From contig JBKJQQ010000156.1 of NCBI GenBank assembly GCA_046593875.1, positions 1 to 16,356 on the forward strand: a DNA stretch of 16,356 bases, read 5' to 3'. Shown piece by piece: positions 7,311-13,740 of this stretch. Below the pieces are notes generated by a model that saw only the letters and a program-made list of their open reading frames with translations, was not told the origin of the DNA and searched no databases. This DNA comes from SCTD01 sp046593875 (GTDB lineage: Bacteria; Actinomycetota; Actinomycetes; Mycobacteriales; SCTD01). A program made the position numbers and the translations under genes. How positions within the stretch are numbered: the stretch's first letter is position 1; every line of letters begins with the position of its first letter.

Positions 7311-8546
7311 CTAGGACCGCAGGGCCGCCCCCGGAGGCGTCTTCCCCAGGGCGCGGGAGTGCAGCGCCACGGCAGCCGCGTCCGTGAGCGAGGCGACCTG
7401 GTCCACGACTGCCCGCAACCGGCCACGGTCGTCGGGCGCTTCCCTCCAGGCAGCGGCGTGTGCGGCCTCCAGCGCCTGCGCGCCGCGCGCGGCCAGCAGG
7501 CCGACCAGCTCGCCGACGATCTCGCGCTCCCGCTCCTGGGCGCCGTGCACGCCGGGCCGCTGCATGACGTACCGCGCCGTGACCGCCTTGAGCAGTGCGC
7601 ACTCCGCCCGGGTCTGCGCCGGCACGACGAGGTCGGCGACGTACCGGGTGAGCTCTCCGGGGCCGTGCACCTCCCGGGTGGCGTCCTCGGCGGAGGTGCA
7701 GAAGCGCCCGATCAGGCTGCTGGTCAGCGACTTCAGGGACGCCGAGGCGGCGGCGGTCCCGTCGTGGGACGCCGGCCACTCCGGCCGGTCGAGCATGACG
7801 CGCAGGACCTCCTCGAGCTCCGCAGCCGGCTGGGTGCTGTAGCTGCCCGCCGCCAGCGCCGCCAGCTCGGCCTGCTCGCCGGCGTCCCGGAGCCGGGCCA
7901 GGTCGACCAGGCCGGTGACGATCCCGTCCTCGAGGTCGTGGACGGAGTAGGCCACGTCGTCGGCCCAGTCCATGACCTGCGCCTCGAAGGCCTGCCGCTC
8001 CCCCGGCGCCCCCTCGCGCACCCACGCGAAGACCTCGAGGTCGTCCTCGTAGGCGCCGAACTTGGGTCGGCCGTCCTGGCGGGGCCACGGGTACTTGGTG
8101 GCACCGTCGAGGGCCGCCCGGGTCAGGTTCAGGCCAGCCCCGACGACCTTGACCTCGAGCCGGCTCAGCACCCGCAGCGACTGCGCGTTGCCCTCGAAGC
8201 CTCCGCACGCCGCCGCCGCCTCGTCCAGCGCGACCTCACCGTTGTGACCGAAGGGCGGGTGCCCCAGGTCGTGCGCCAGGCATGCGGCGTCGACGAGGTC
8301 GGGGTCGCAGCCCAGCGCCGCGCCGAGCTCGCGCCCGACCTGAGCGCACTCCAGCGAGTGGGTCAGCCGGGTGCGCGGCACGGCGATGCCTGGACCACCA
8401 GGCTCGACCACCTGCGTCTTGCCGGCCAGCCGGCGGAGCGCCCCGGAGTGCAGCACGCGGGCGCGGTCGCGCTGGAACGCCGTCCGGCCCCGGCGCTGCC
8501 CCTCCTCGGGGACGAGACGGGCCTGGGCGTGCTCGTCGTACGTCAT
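7311..8546 (-). CDS. dgt: Deoxyguanosinetriphosphate triphosphohydrolase-like protein (HD domain)
   Basis: This 411-residue protein belongs to the dGTPase family of HD-domain phosphohydrolases, which cleave dNTPs to the nucleoside and triphosphate and so limit dNTP pools. The metal-binding HD signature is intact: RLTHSLEC (H63), AHDLGHPPFGHNGE (H92, D93, with H96 and H101) and DWADDVAYSVHDLEDG (D197). The N-terminal RRGRTAFQRDRARVLHSGALRRLAGKTQV is characteristic of the type 2 actinobacterial Dgt-like group. The ATG at 8546 is 10 bases after the rsgA stop; no strong Shine-Dalgarno is visible, so translation may be coupled to rsgA. Its role beside dnaG fits control of precursors for DNA synthesis. 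The exact dNTP preference cannot be read from sequence. Confidence 0.93.
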   Translation of the reverse strand: MTYDEHAQARLVPEEGQRRGRTAFQRDRARVLHSGALRRLAGKTQVVEPGGPGIAVPRTRLTHSLECAQVGRELGAALGCDPDLVDAACLAHDLGHPPFGHNGEVALDEAAAACGGFEGNAQSLRVLSRLEVKVVGAGLNLTRAALDGATKYPWPRQDGRPKFGAYEDDLEVFAWVREGAPGERQAFEAQVMDWADDVAYSVHDLEDGIVTGLVDLARLRDAGEQAELAALAAGSYSTQPAAELEEVLRVMLDRPEWPASHDGTAAASASLKSLTSSLIGRFCTSAEDATREVHGPGELTRYVADLVVPAQTRAECALLKAVTARYVMQRPGVHGAQEREREIVGELVGLLAARGAQALEAAHAAAWREAPDDRGRLRAVVDQVASLTDAAAVALHSRALGKTPPGAALRS

Positions 8547-8556
8547 CGGGGCGAGC

Positions 8557-9537
8557 CTAGGACGTCACCCGGTTCCGGTTCGCCCTGTGGATCGCCTTCC
8601 AGCGCTGCTTCTCCTCCGCCCGCAGCCGCACGTCGGTGCGCCTTGCCTGGAAGGCGATCTCGCGCTGGAGCTTGTGCCAGGACGCCATCCGTGCGGCGGA
8701 CAGGTCACCGGCGTCGATGCTGGCCTGCACGGCGCAGCCCGGCTCGCCGCCGTGCGCGCAGTCGGCGAAGCGGCATGCCGCGGCCAGCTCCTCGACCTCG
8801 GAGAAGGCCTTCGCCAGTCCCTCGTCCGCGCCGGCCAGTGCCACCCCGCGCAGGCCCGGGGTGTCGATGACGACGGCGCCGGACGGGAGCACGACGAGCT
8901 CGCGGTGCGTCGTGGTGTGCCGCCCCTTGCCGTCGACGTCGCGCACGTCCCCGGTGTCCATCACCTGCCCGCCGGCCAGGGCGTTCACGACCGTCGACTT
9001 GCCCGCGCCGGAGGCGCCGAGGAGCACCAGCGTGCTCCCGGGCCGGGCGTACGGCGCGAGCGCGGCCACGTCGCCGTCGGCGGCGCGCGTGACGACCACC
9101 GCGACGCCGGGCGCGTGCGGCAGCAGCGCTTCGACGGCCGCGTCGGGGTCGGCGTGCAGGTCCGCCTTGGTCAGCACCACCACCGGTGTGGCGCCGCTCT
9201 CCCACGCGAGCGTGAGCAGCCGCTCGATCCGCCGTACGGGCAGCCGTGCGGACAGCGCCGCGCAGACGAGCACGACGTCGACGTTCGCCGCCAGCACCTG
9301 GGCGCGGCTCACCCCCGAGGCATCGCCACGGACGAGCAGGGACGTACGAGGGAGCAGCACGCACGCGCCGTCGTCGGCGACGGCCAGCCAGTCGCCGACC
9401 GTCACGTCGGCGGCGAAGACGGGCAGGCGGGCGGGGCCGTCCTCGAACAGGACGTCGTAGGAGCTGCGGTCGACCCGCACGACGCGGGCCGGTCGGGTGC
9501 CGTCGGGGACGGCGGGAGGCGTTCCGGGGAGCGTCAA
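8557..9537 (-). CDS. rsgA: Ribosome small subunit-dependent GTPase A
   Basis: This 326-residue RsgA/YjeQ-type GTPase acts in late maturation of the 30S ribosomal subunit. Domains in order: an N-terminal OB fold (about 16-70), a circularly permuted GTPase with G4 (TKAD, 123-126) preceding G1 (GASGAGKS, 174-181), G2 (around T208-T210) and G3 (DTPGLR, 225-230), and a C-terminal zinc knuckle CRFADCAHGGEPGC (C255, C260, H262, C268). The permuted motif order and zinc ligands identify the family. The start is TTG at 9537. The frame is open upstream only to a TGA at 9603-9601 and offers no ATG, GTG or other TTG there. The sole ribosome-binding signal is a weak AAGG about 8 bases before the TTG. The N-terminus is short compared with many relatives. 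This is the first gene of the minus-strand cluster and has an unusual leader upstream. Confidence 0.93.
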   Translation of the reverse strand: MTLPGTPPAVPDGTRPARVVRVDRSSYDVLFEDGPARLPVFAADVTVGDWLAVADDGACVLLPRTSLLVRGDASGVSRAQVLAANVDVVLVCAALSARLPVRRIERLLTLAWESGATPVVVLTKADLHADPDAAVEALLPHAPGVAVVVTRAADGDVAALAPYARPGSTLVLLGASGAGKSTVVNALAGGQVMDTGDVRDVDGKGRHTTTHRELVVLPSGAVVIDTPGLRGVALAGADEGLAKAFSEVEELAAACRFADCAHGGEPGCAVQASIDAGDLSAARMASWHKLQREIAFQARRTDVRLRAEEKQRWKAIHRANRNRVTS

Positions 9538-9663
9538 CGCAGGGGCCTTGTCTCTGGGCGAGGACGGCCGCGCGGAGTACGTCAGGCCGTGGGGTGCCGA
9601 TCAGGGGTGCGCACGAGGACCGTCATCGGGCACCTCCTCCTGCTCGCCGGAGCAGCCCCTGCG
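9538..9663 (-). repeat. 9-bp inverted repeat linking the leader 5' end to the rsgA start region
   Basis: CGCAGGGGC (9538-9546, plus strand) and GCCCCTGCG (9655-9663) are exact reverse complements. In the minus-strand transcript the early leader segment could therefore pair over 9 bp, plus one G-U, with the nine bases immediately before the rsgA TTG. That pairing would cover part of the AAGG used as ribosome binding site. The small ORF lies in the loop between them. A 9-bp match of this GC content can arise by chance; its position is what makes it notable. Confidence 0.4.
9582..9626 (-). CDS. Putative 14-residue leader peptide ORF upstream of rsgA
   Basis: An ATG (9626-9624) opens a 14-codon frame encoding MTVLVRTPDRHPTA, ending at TGA (9584-9582), 44 bases before the rsgA TTG. 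It is preceded by AGGAGGAGG (9641-9633), only 6 bases from the ATG, which is the best Shine-Dalgarno in the window. It lies inside the inferred rsgA leader, downstream of a good promoter. The peptide has no obvious run of one amino acid of the kind seen in classical attenuators. It is in a different frame from rsgA and shows no resemblance to an RsgA N-terminus. Translation looks likely; a regulatory role is inference. Confidence 0.45.
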   Translation of the reverse strand: MTVLVRTPDRHPTA

Positions 9664-9669
9664 GCTGCT
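9651..9669 (-). promoter_or_regulatory. Hairpin at the 5' end of the rsgA leader
   Basis: AGCAGCC (9651-9657) and GGCTGCT (9663-9669) form a perfect 7-bp stem with a 5-nt loop. If transcription starts near 9672, the hairpin is within the first 22 nt of the rsgA transcript, just before the Shine-Dalgarno sequence of the small ORF. It shares bases with the long-range pairing partner at 9655-9663, so the two structures exclude each other. Confidence 0.45.
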
Positions 9670-9677
9670 GGTACCGG

Positions 9678-9706
9678 ACGTTAGGCCTCGTCCTGCGGGC
9701 TGTCAC
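9678..9706 (-). promoter_or_regulatory. Putative sigma-70 promoter for the rsgA-dgt-dnaG-rpoD cluster
   Basis: On the minus strand GTGACA (9706-9701, five of six matches to TTGACA) is followed after 17 bases by TAACGT (9683-9678, which fits TANNNT). Transcription would start near the A at 9672, giving a leader of about 135 nt before the rsgA TTG. Spacing and both boxes are good for a housekeeping promoter. Its -35 box lies on the same bases as the -35 of the divergent promoter. Confidence 0.5.
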
Positions 9707-9727
9707 GCGACTTTCCGGGCCTACGCT
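9700..9727 (+). promoter_or_regulatory. Putative promoter for a leaderless aldehyde dehydrogenase transcript
   Basis: TACGCT (9722-9727) fits the actinobacterial -10 pattern TANNNT and lies exactly 7 bases before the ATG at 9735, the spacing expected when transcription starts at the first base of the start codon. A -35-like CTGTCA (9700-9705) lies 16 bases upstream. No Shine-Dalgarno precedes the ATG, which agrees with leaderless translation. Confidence 0.5.
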
Positions 9728-9734
9728 TCCGCCC

Positions 9735-11225
9735 ATGACCTCCACCCTCGAGACCGCCGCTCCGACCTTCGACTCGCTGGACCCGGCGACCGGCGCGGTG
9801 CACTCCACCTGGCCGGTGCACACGGCCGAGCAGGTGGAGGCCGCGGTCGTGCGGGCCCGGGCCACCGCGGGGCGCTGGGCCGAGCTGGACTTCGCCGGAC
9901 GGGCCCCGCACCTGACCGCCTGGAAGGGCGAGATCGCCCGCCGCATGGGCGAACTGGCCGAGCTGGTGCACGCGGAGAACGGCAAGCCCTACCCGGACGC
10001 CGTCCTGGAGATCACCCTCGCCGTCGACCACATCGCGTGGGCGGGCAAGAACGCCAAGCGCGTCCTCGGCCCGCGCAGGGTCAAGTCCGGCGCCATGGCC
10101 GCGAACCAGGCCGCGACGCTGGAGTACCCGCCCTTCGGCGTCGTCGGCGTGATCGGCCCGTGGAACTACCCGGTCTTCACGCCCATGGGGTCGCTGGCCT
10201 ACGCGCTGGCCGCCGGCAACGCGGTCGTCTTCAAGCCGAGCGAGCACACCCCGGCCGTCGGCGCGTGGCTCGTCGAGGCGTGGCGCACGGCCAACCCGGG
10301 TCTGGCCGACGTGCTGCAGCTGGTCACCGGCTCCGGCCCGACGGGCGCGGCGCTCTGCCGCGCGGGCGTCGACAAGATCGCCTTCACCGGGTCGGCCGCC
10401 ACCGGCCGCAAGGTCATGGGCGCGTGCGCCGAGGGCCTGGTGCCGGTGCTCATGGAGTGCGGCGGCAAGGACGCGATGATCGTCGACGAGGGCGCCGACG
10501 TGGCCGCGGCTGCCGACGCCGCGCTGTGGGGGGCGATGAGCAACGCCGGTCAGACCTGCATCGGCATCGAGCGCGTCTACGTGGCCGACGGCGCCTACGA
10601 CGCGTTCGTCGCCGAGATCACGCGCAAGGCGTCCGTGCTGCGACCGGGCTCGGACGAAGGCGCGTCGTACGGCCCGATCACCATGCCGTCGCAGATCGGC
10701 ATCATCCAGCGGCACATCGACGACGCCCTGGCGCGCGGTGGGCGGGCCGTGACCGGCGGCACCGTGGACGGCGCCTTCGTCGCCCCCACCGTGCTCGTCG
10801 ACGTTCCCGAGGACAGCACCGCGGTCACCGAGGAGACCTTCGGCCCGACCGTGACGGTCACCCGCGTCCCGGACGTCGAGGAGGCGCTGCGCCGCACGAA
10901 CGCCACGTCGTACGGCCTGGCGGGTGCCGTCTTCGCCGCGTCGTCGAAGAAGGGCTACGAGATCGCCCGGCGCGTGCGGTCCGGGATGACCAGCGTCAAC
11001 AGCGTCATCGCCTTCGCGAGTGTTCCGGGGCTGCCGTTCGGGGGCGTCGGCGAGTCCGGCTTCGGGCGCATCCACGGCGACGACGGCCTGCGCGAGTTCA
11101 CCCGGGCGAAGGCGATCACGCGCCAGCGCTTCGCGCTGCCGGTCGCCCTGACCTCCTTCGACCGGCCGGAGAAGGTCACCGGCCAGATGCTGAAGATGGT
11201 CAAGCTGCTGCACGGCCGCAAGTGA
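9735..11225 (+). CDS. NAD(P)-dependent aldehyde dehydrogenase
   Basis: This 496-residue aldehyde dehydrogenase oxidises an aldehyde to the acid using NAD or NADP. All key parts of the superfamily are present: IGPWNYPVF (catalytic Asn144), VFKPSEHTP (K167, cofactor binding), FTGSAATGRKV (217-227, Rossmann loop), ECGGKDAMIV (general base Glu241), NAGQTCIGIERVYV (nucleophile Cys275) and EETFGP (366-371). Length and order are normal for the cytosolic enzymes. The ATG at 9735 is chosen because a -10 box lies 7 bases upstream and no better start with an SD exists; the open frame extends upstream to about 9246 only as a GC artefact over rsgA. Its TGA overlaps the GTG of the next gene (GTGA). The substrate is not evident, since close relatives include succinate semialdehyde and other general dehydrogenases. 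Confidence 0.95.
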   Translation: MTSTLETAAPTFDSLDPATGAVHSTWPVHTAEQVEAAVVRARATAGRWAELDFAGRAPHLTAWKGEIARRMGELAELVHAENGKPYPDAVLEITLAVDHIAWAGKNAKRVLGPRRVKSGAMAANQAATLEYPPFGVVGVIGPWNYPVFTPMGSLAYALAAGNAVVFKPSEHTPAVGAWLVEAWRTANPGLADVLQLVTGSGPTGAALCRAGVDKIAFTGSAATGRKVMGACAEGLVPVLMECGGKDAMIVDEGADVAAAADAALWGAMSNAGQTCIGIERVYVADGAYDAFVAEITRKASVLRPGSDEGASYGPITMPSQIGIIQRHIDDALARGGRAVTGGTVDGAFVAPTVLVDVPEDSTAVTEETFGPTVTVTRVPDVEEALRRTNATSYGLAGAVFAASSKKGYEIARRVRSGMTSVNSVIAFASVPGLPFGGVGESGFGRIHGDDGLREFTRAKAITRQRFALPVALTSFDRPEKVTGQMLKMVKLLHGRK

Positions 11226-12130
11226 GCCTGCAGGTCGGCGTCCTCGTCGTCCAGAACCTGCCGTACGACCAGTGGCGCTCCCGGGTGCTCGAGGTCGAGG
11301 CGCTGGGCTACGACGGGGTCTACGTCTGGGACCACCTGGTCCACCGGACGCAGGCGCCGACCGATCCGCTCTTCGACGGGCTGACGCTGCTGGCCGCGGC
11401 CGCGGAGTTCACCTCCCGGCTCCGGCTGGGCACCCTGGTCGCGTCGCCGACGATCCGGCACCCGGTCCTGCTGGCCAAGCAGGCGATGACGCTCGACCAG
11501 GTGTCCGGCGGGCGGGTGGAGCTCGGCATCGGCGCGGCCGGGGTGCTGCTCGACTACCAGGTGCTCGGCATGGAGCCGTGGTCGAAGGGCGAGCAGGTGG
11601 AGCGCTTCCACGACACCGTGTCCGTGGTGCACGCGGTGCTGCGCGGCGCCACGTCGTACGAGGGGACGCACTGGTCGGGCTCCGGGGTGACCATGGCGCC
11701 CGGTCCGGTGCAGTCGCCGGCGGTGCCCCTCACCCTCGCGGCGCACGGGCCGCGCACGCTGGCGATCGCCGGCTGCTACGCCGACTGCTGGAACACCATG
11801 ACGCTGCGCGGGATGCCGGTCGACGAGGTGCTCGCCCAGACGGCGTCCCGGGCGCGGCTGCTCGACCAGGCCGCGCTGGACGCCGATCGCGACCCCTCGT
11901 CCATCCGGCGTTCGGTGCTCATCGGGTCGGAGGACTGGCCGGCGCTGGCCTCGCCGGCGGCCTTCCGCGAGGCGGTCCTGCGCTACTGGGAGATCGGCGT
12001 CACCGAGGTCGTGCTGGTCCACCCGGATCACCCGGCCGAGGCTGGCGTGGCGCACGGCTTCGCAGCGCCCAGCATCGTCCGGACGCTGGCCGAGGAGGTC
12101 CTGCCCGCCCTGCGCGCCGAGCTCTCATGA
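11222..12130 (+). CDS. Luciferase-like (LLM class) flavin- or F420-dependent oxidoreductase
   Basis: This 302-residue protein is of the bacterial luciferase-like monooxygenase class, a TIM-barrel enzyme using reduced FMN or coenzyme F420. Typical elements in order are VGVLVV (strand 1), ALGYDGVYVWDHL (27-39), LRLGTLVASPTIRHPVLLAKQ (the conserved Arg-His-Pro and Lys around 67-87), DQVSGGRVELGIGAAG (92-107), and a late TIM-barrel section with GVTEVVLVHP. These are the landmarks of F420-dependent relatives common in actinobacteria; FMN cannot be excluded. The GTG start at 11222 lies within the stop of the aldehyde dehydrogenase gene (GTGA). The frame upstream of it is only a shadow. The stop overlaps the next ATG (ATGA), so all three genes are probably translated together. 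Confidence 0.9.
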   Translation: MSLQVGVLVVQNLPYDQWRSRVLEVEALGYDGVYVWDHLVHRTQAPTDPLFDGLTLLAAAAEFTSRLRLGTLVASPTIRHPVLLAKQAMTLDQVSGGRVELGIGAAGVLLDYQVLGMEPWSKGEQVERFHDTVSVVHAVLRGATSYEGTHWSGSGVTMAPGPVQSPAVPLTLAAHGPRTLAIAGCYADCWNTMTLRGMPVDEVLAQTASRARLLDQAALDADRDPSSIRRSVLIGSEDWPALASPAAFREAVLRYWEIGVTEVVLVHPDHPAEAGVAHGFAAPSIVRTLAEEVLPALRAELS

Positions 12131-13041
12131 CCGTGCCCACTTCTGGTGGGGGGGCGGTGAGAGCGCCGTGGGAGTCGTCGCAGCCGGTCGACGTGCGTCG
12201 CGCGGCCGCGCTGGTCGGCGCGCAGTTCCCCACCCTGGCAGGTGCTCCCGTGCGTGCCGTCGCCACCGGCTGGGACAACAGCGTGCTGCTGGTCGGCGAC
12301 GTGCTGTTCCGCTTCCCGCGCCGGGAGATCGCGCTGGACGGCCAGCGGCGCGAGCGCGCGGTGCTGCCGCTGCTCGCCGGCCTGCCGCTCCCGGTGCCGG
12401 CTCCGTCCCACCTCGGCGTGCCGGCCGGCGACTACCCCTGGCCGTTCTGGGGCGCGCCCATGGTGCCCGGCGTCGAGCTCGGGCTCGTGCCCGGAGCAGA
12501 TCGGCGGGCCGCCGCGGAGGCGGTCGGGGCGTTCCTGCGCGCTCTGCACGACCTGCCCGTGGACGTCGACCTGCCGCACGACCCGATGGAGCGCGGCAAC
12601 CCGACGGCGCGGGCGTCCAAGGCCCAGCCGCATGTGGAAGCCCTTGCTGTGCAGGGCACCTGGACGCCGACGAGCGAGGCGCTGGCGCTGCTGGGGTCAC
12701 CGCTCGGAGCACCGACCGACCCGCCGGTCCTCGTCCACGGCGACCTGCACCTGCGGCACCTGCTCGTGCTGCCCGACGGGACCCCGACCGGCGTCATCGA
12801 CTGGGGCGACACCTGCTTCGCGGACGCCTCCGTCGACCTGTCCCTGGCCTACGCCGGCTTCGAGGGACGCGACCGCGAGGCCCTGCTGGCGGCGTACGGG
12901 CCGGTGCCGGCCGAGCGCGAGGAGCGGGCCCGCGCGCTGGCTGTCGGGCTGTGCCTCGCGCTGGCCGACTGGGCGTCGACGGTCGGCGAGCAGGGCCTGC
13001 TGGCGGAGTACCTGCGCGGCATCGACCGCGCCATCAGCTGA
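12127..13041 (+). CDS. Aminoglycoside-phosphotransferase-like (APH/choline kinase fold) protein
   Basis: This 304-residue protein belongs to the APH-type phosphotransferase family, with a small N-terminal lobe (GWDNSVLLVGDVLFRFPRR, 48-66; Arg or Lys positions for ATP) and a C-terminal lobe carrying the catalytic loop VLVHGDLHLRHLL (H204, D206) and the metal-binding VIDWGD (D225). In most family members the loop reads HGDxxxxN; here the Asn is His211. Such proteins phosphorylate small hydroxyl compounds, and most environmental members are not antibiotic resistance genes, so resistance should not be assumed. The ATG at 12127 overlaps the previous stop (ATGA). A GTG at 12157, just after a G-rich run, is an alternative start that would remove ten poorly conserved residues. 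Confidence 0.85.
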   Translation: MTVPTSGGGAVRAPWESSQPVDVRRAAALVGAQFPTLAGAPVRAVATGWDNSVLLVGDVLFRFPRREIALDGQRRERAVLPLLAGLPLPVPAPSHLGVPAGDYPWPFWGAPMVPGVELGLVPGADRRAAAEAVGAFLRALHDLPVDVDLPHDPMERGNPTARASKAQPHVEALAVQGTWTPTSEALALLGSPLGAPTDPPVLVHGDLHLRHLLVLPDGTPTGVIDWGDTCFADASVDLSLAYAGFEGRDREALLAAYGPVPAEREERARALAVGLCLALADWASTVGEQGLLAEYLRGIDRAIS

Positions 13042-13122
13042 GCCCCGGCCCCATCCCTCCACAACCGATCATGTCCGGAAGAGGAGGATCAGCTGTGGGG
13101 GCAGGCGGCCTGAGGGGACCGG

Positions 13123-13740
13123 TCAGACGGCGGACGGGCCGGACTCGCCGCTGCGCCCGAGCGCCTTGTAGTAGAGGTAGGCCAGCGTCTCCCGCGCGAT
13201 GTAGCGCACTTGCGTGCTCCGGGTGCGTACGGACGGCCCGGCGCGGGTGGGCGAGGTCTCGGCGACGATGCCGCTGTCGCGAGCCATCGTGCGGGTGCGC
13301 AGCGAGTGCCACGGATCGGTGACCAGGACCGCGGTCTCCCAGCCCTCCTCCTGCATGAGCGCCTCGACCGCCTGCATGCTCTGCAGCGTGTTGCGTCCCT
13401 CGGGCACGGCCAGCACGTCGACGTCGCGCTCGCGCAGGAACGCCGCGCCCGCCTCGGCCTCGGTGGTCCGGTCCCCCGGCCGGCCGCCCCCGACGGTGAC
13501 GACCACCGGCGCGACGTCGTCCTGGTACAGCTCGCGGGCCTGCTGGAGCCGGGCCTTGAAGATCGAGCTGGGCCGGCCGTCGAACTGCGCGGCGCCGAGC
13601 ACGACGATGACGTCGCTCTTCGGACGGTCGTCCTGGCGCGCGGTCCACCAGACGTTGGCAGCTGTCCCGACCAGCACGAGCAGGACAGCGAGGACGAGGG
13701 CCGTGACGAGCCGTCGGACCCAGCGGAAGGCGAAGAGCAC
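13123..13740 (-). CDS. DUF218/YdcF-like membrane-anchored protein
   Basis: This 205-residue protein has one N-terminal membrane segment (about 10-30, after FRWVRR) and a DUF218 domain of the YdcF/SanA/ElyC type. Family landmarks are SDVIVVLGAAQFDGRPSS (42-59), ARELYQ, VVVTVGGGRPGD (80-90), the conserved acidic TTEAEAG (92-98), EGRNTLQSMQAV (114-125) and AVLVTDPWHSLRTRTMA (137-153), which holds the His/Arg positions typical of this fold. Relatives have been linked to envelope maturation and vancomycin or cell-wall phenotypes, but the biochemical reaction is not settled. The GTG start at 13740 directly follows the PPDK stop (TAG then GTG) with no spacer, so translation is probably coupled. There is no clear Shine-Dalgarno. 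It is convergent with the kinase gene, 81 bases away. Confidence 0.87.
   Translation of the reverse strand: MLFAFRWVRRLVTALVLAVLLVLVGTAANVWWTARQDDRPKSDVIVVLGAAQFDGRPSSIFKARLQQARELYQDDVAPVVVTVGGGRPGDRTTEAEAGAAFLRERDVDVLAVPEGRNTLQSMQAVEALMQEEGWETAVLVTDPWHSLRTRTMARDSGIVAETSPTRAGPSVRTRSTQVRYIARETLAYLYYKALGRSGESGPSAV

Noticed and set aside
7029..8870. Long plus-strand open frame opposite dnaG, dgt and rsgA
   Set aside because: Same GC artefact; the composition is not protein-like and the opposite strand codes for clear enzymes.
9582..9626. The small ORF as the true, frameshifted N-terminus of RsgA
   Set aside because: Its peptide does not resemble the RsgA N-terminus and ends 44 bases before the TTG start; the RsgA OB fold is complete from TTG on.
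9246..9734. N-terminal extension of the aldehyde dehydrogenase into the rsgA region
   Set aside because: The extra residues are Arg-rich and unlike the family; the ATG at 9735 has a matching -10 box and gives a normal-length enzyme.
12127..13041. Antibiotic resistance gene
   Set aside because: The APH fold is shared by many unrelated kinases, the catalytic loop differs at one position, and no mobile element or resistance context is present.
13056..13101. Possible terminator between the convergent kinase and DUF218 genes (CCTCCACA pairing with TGTGGGGG)
   Set aside because: Eight pairs with one wobble, but a 30-nt loop and no T-tract. Too weak in G/C-rich sequence to call.
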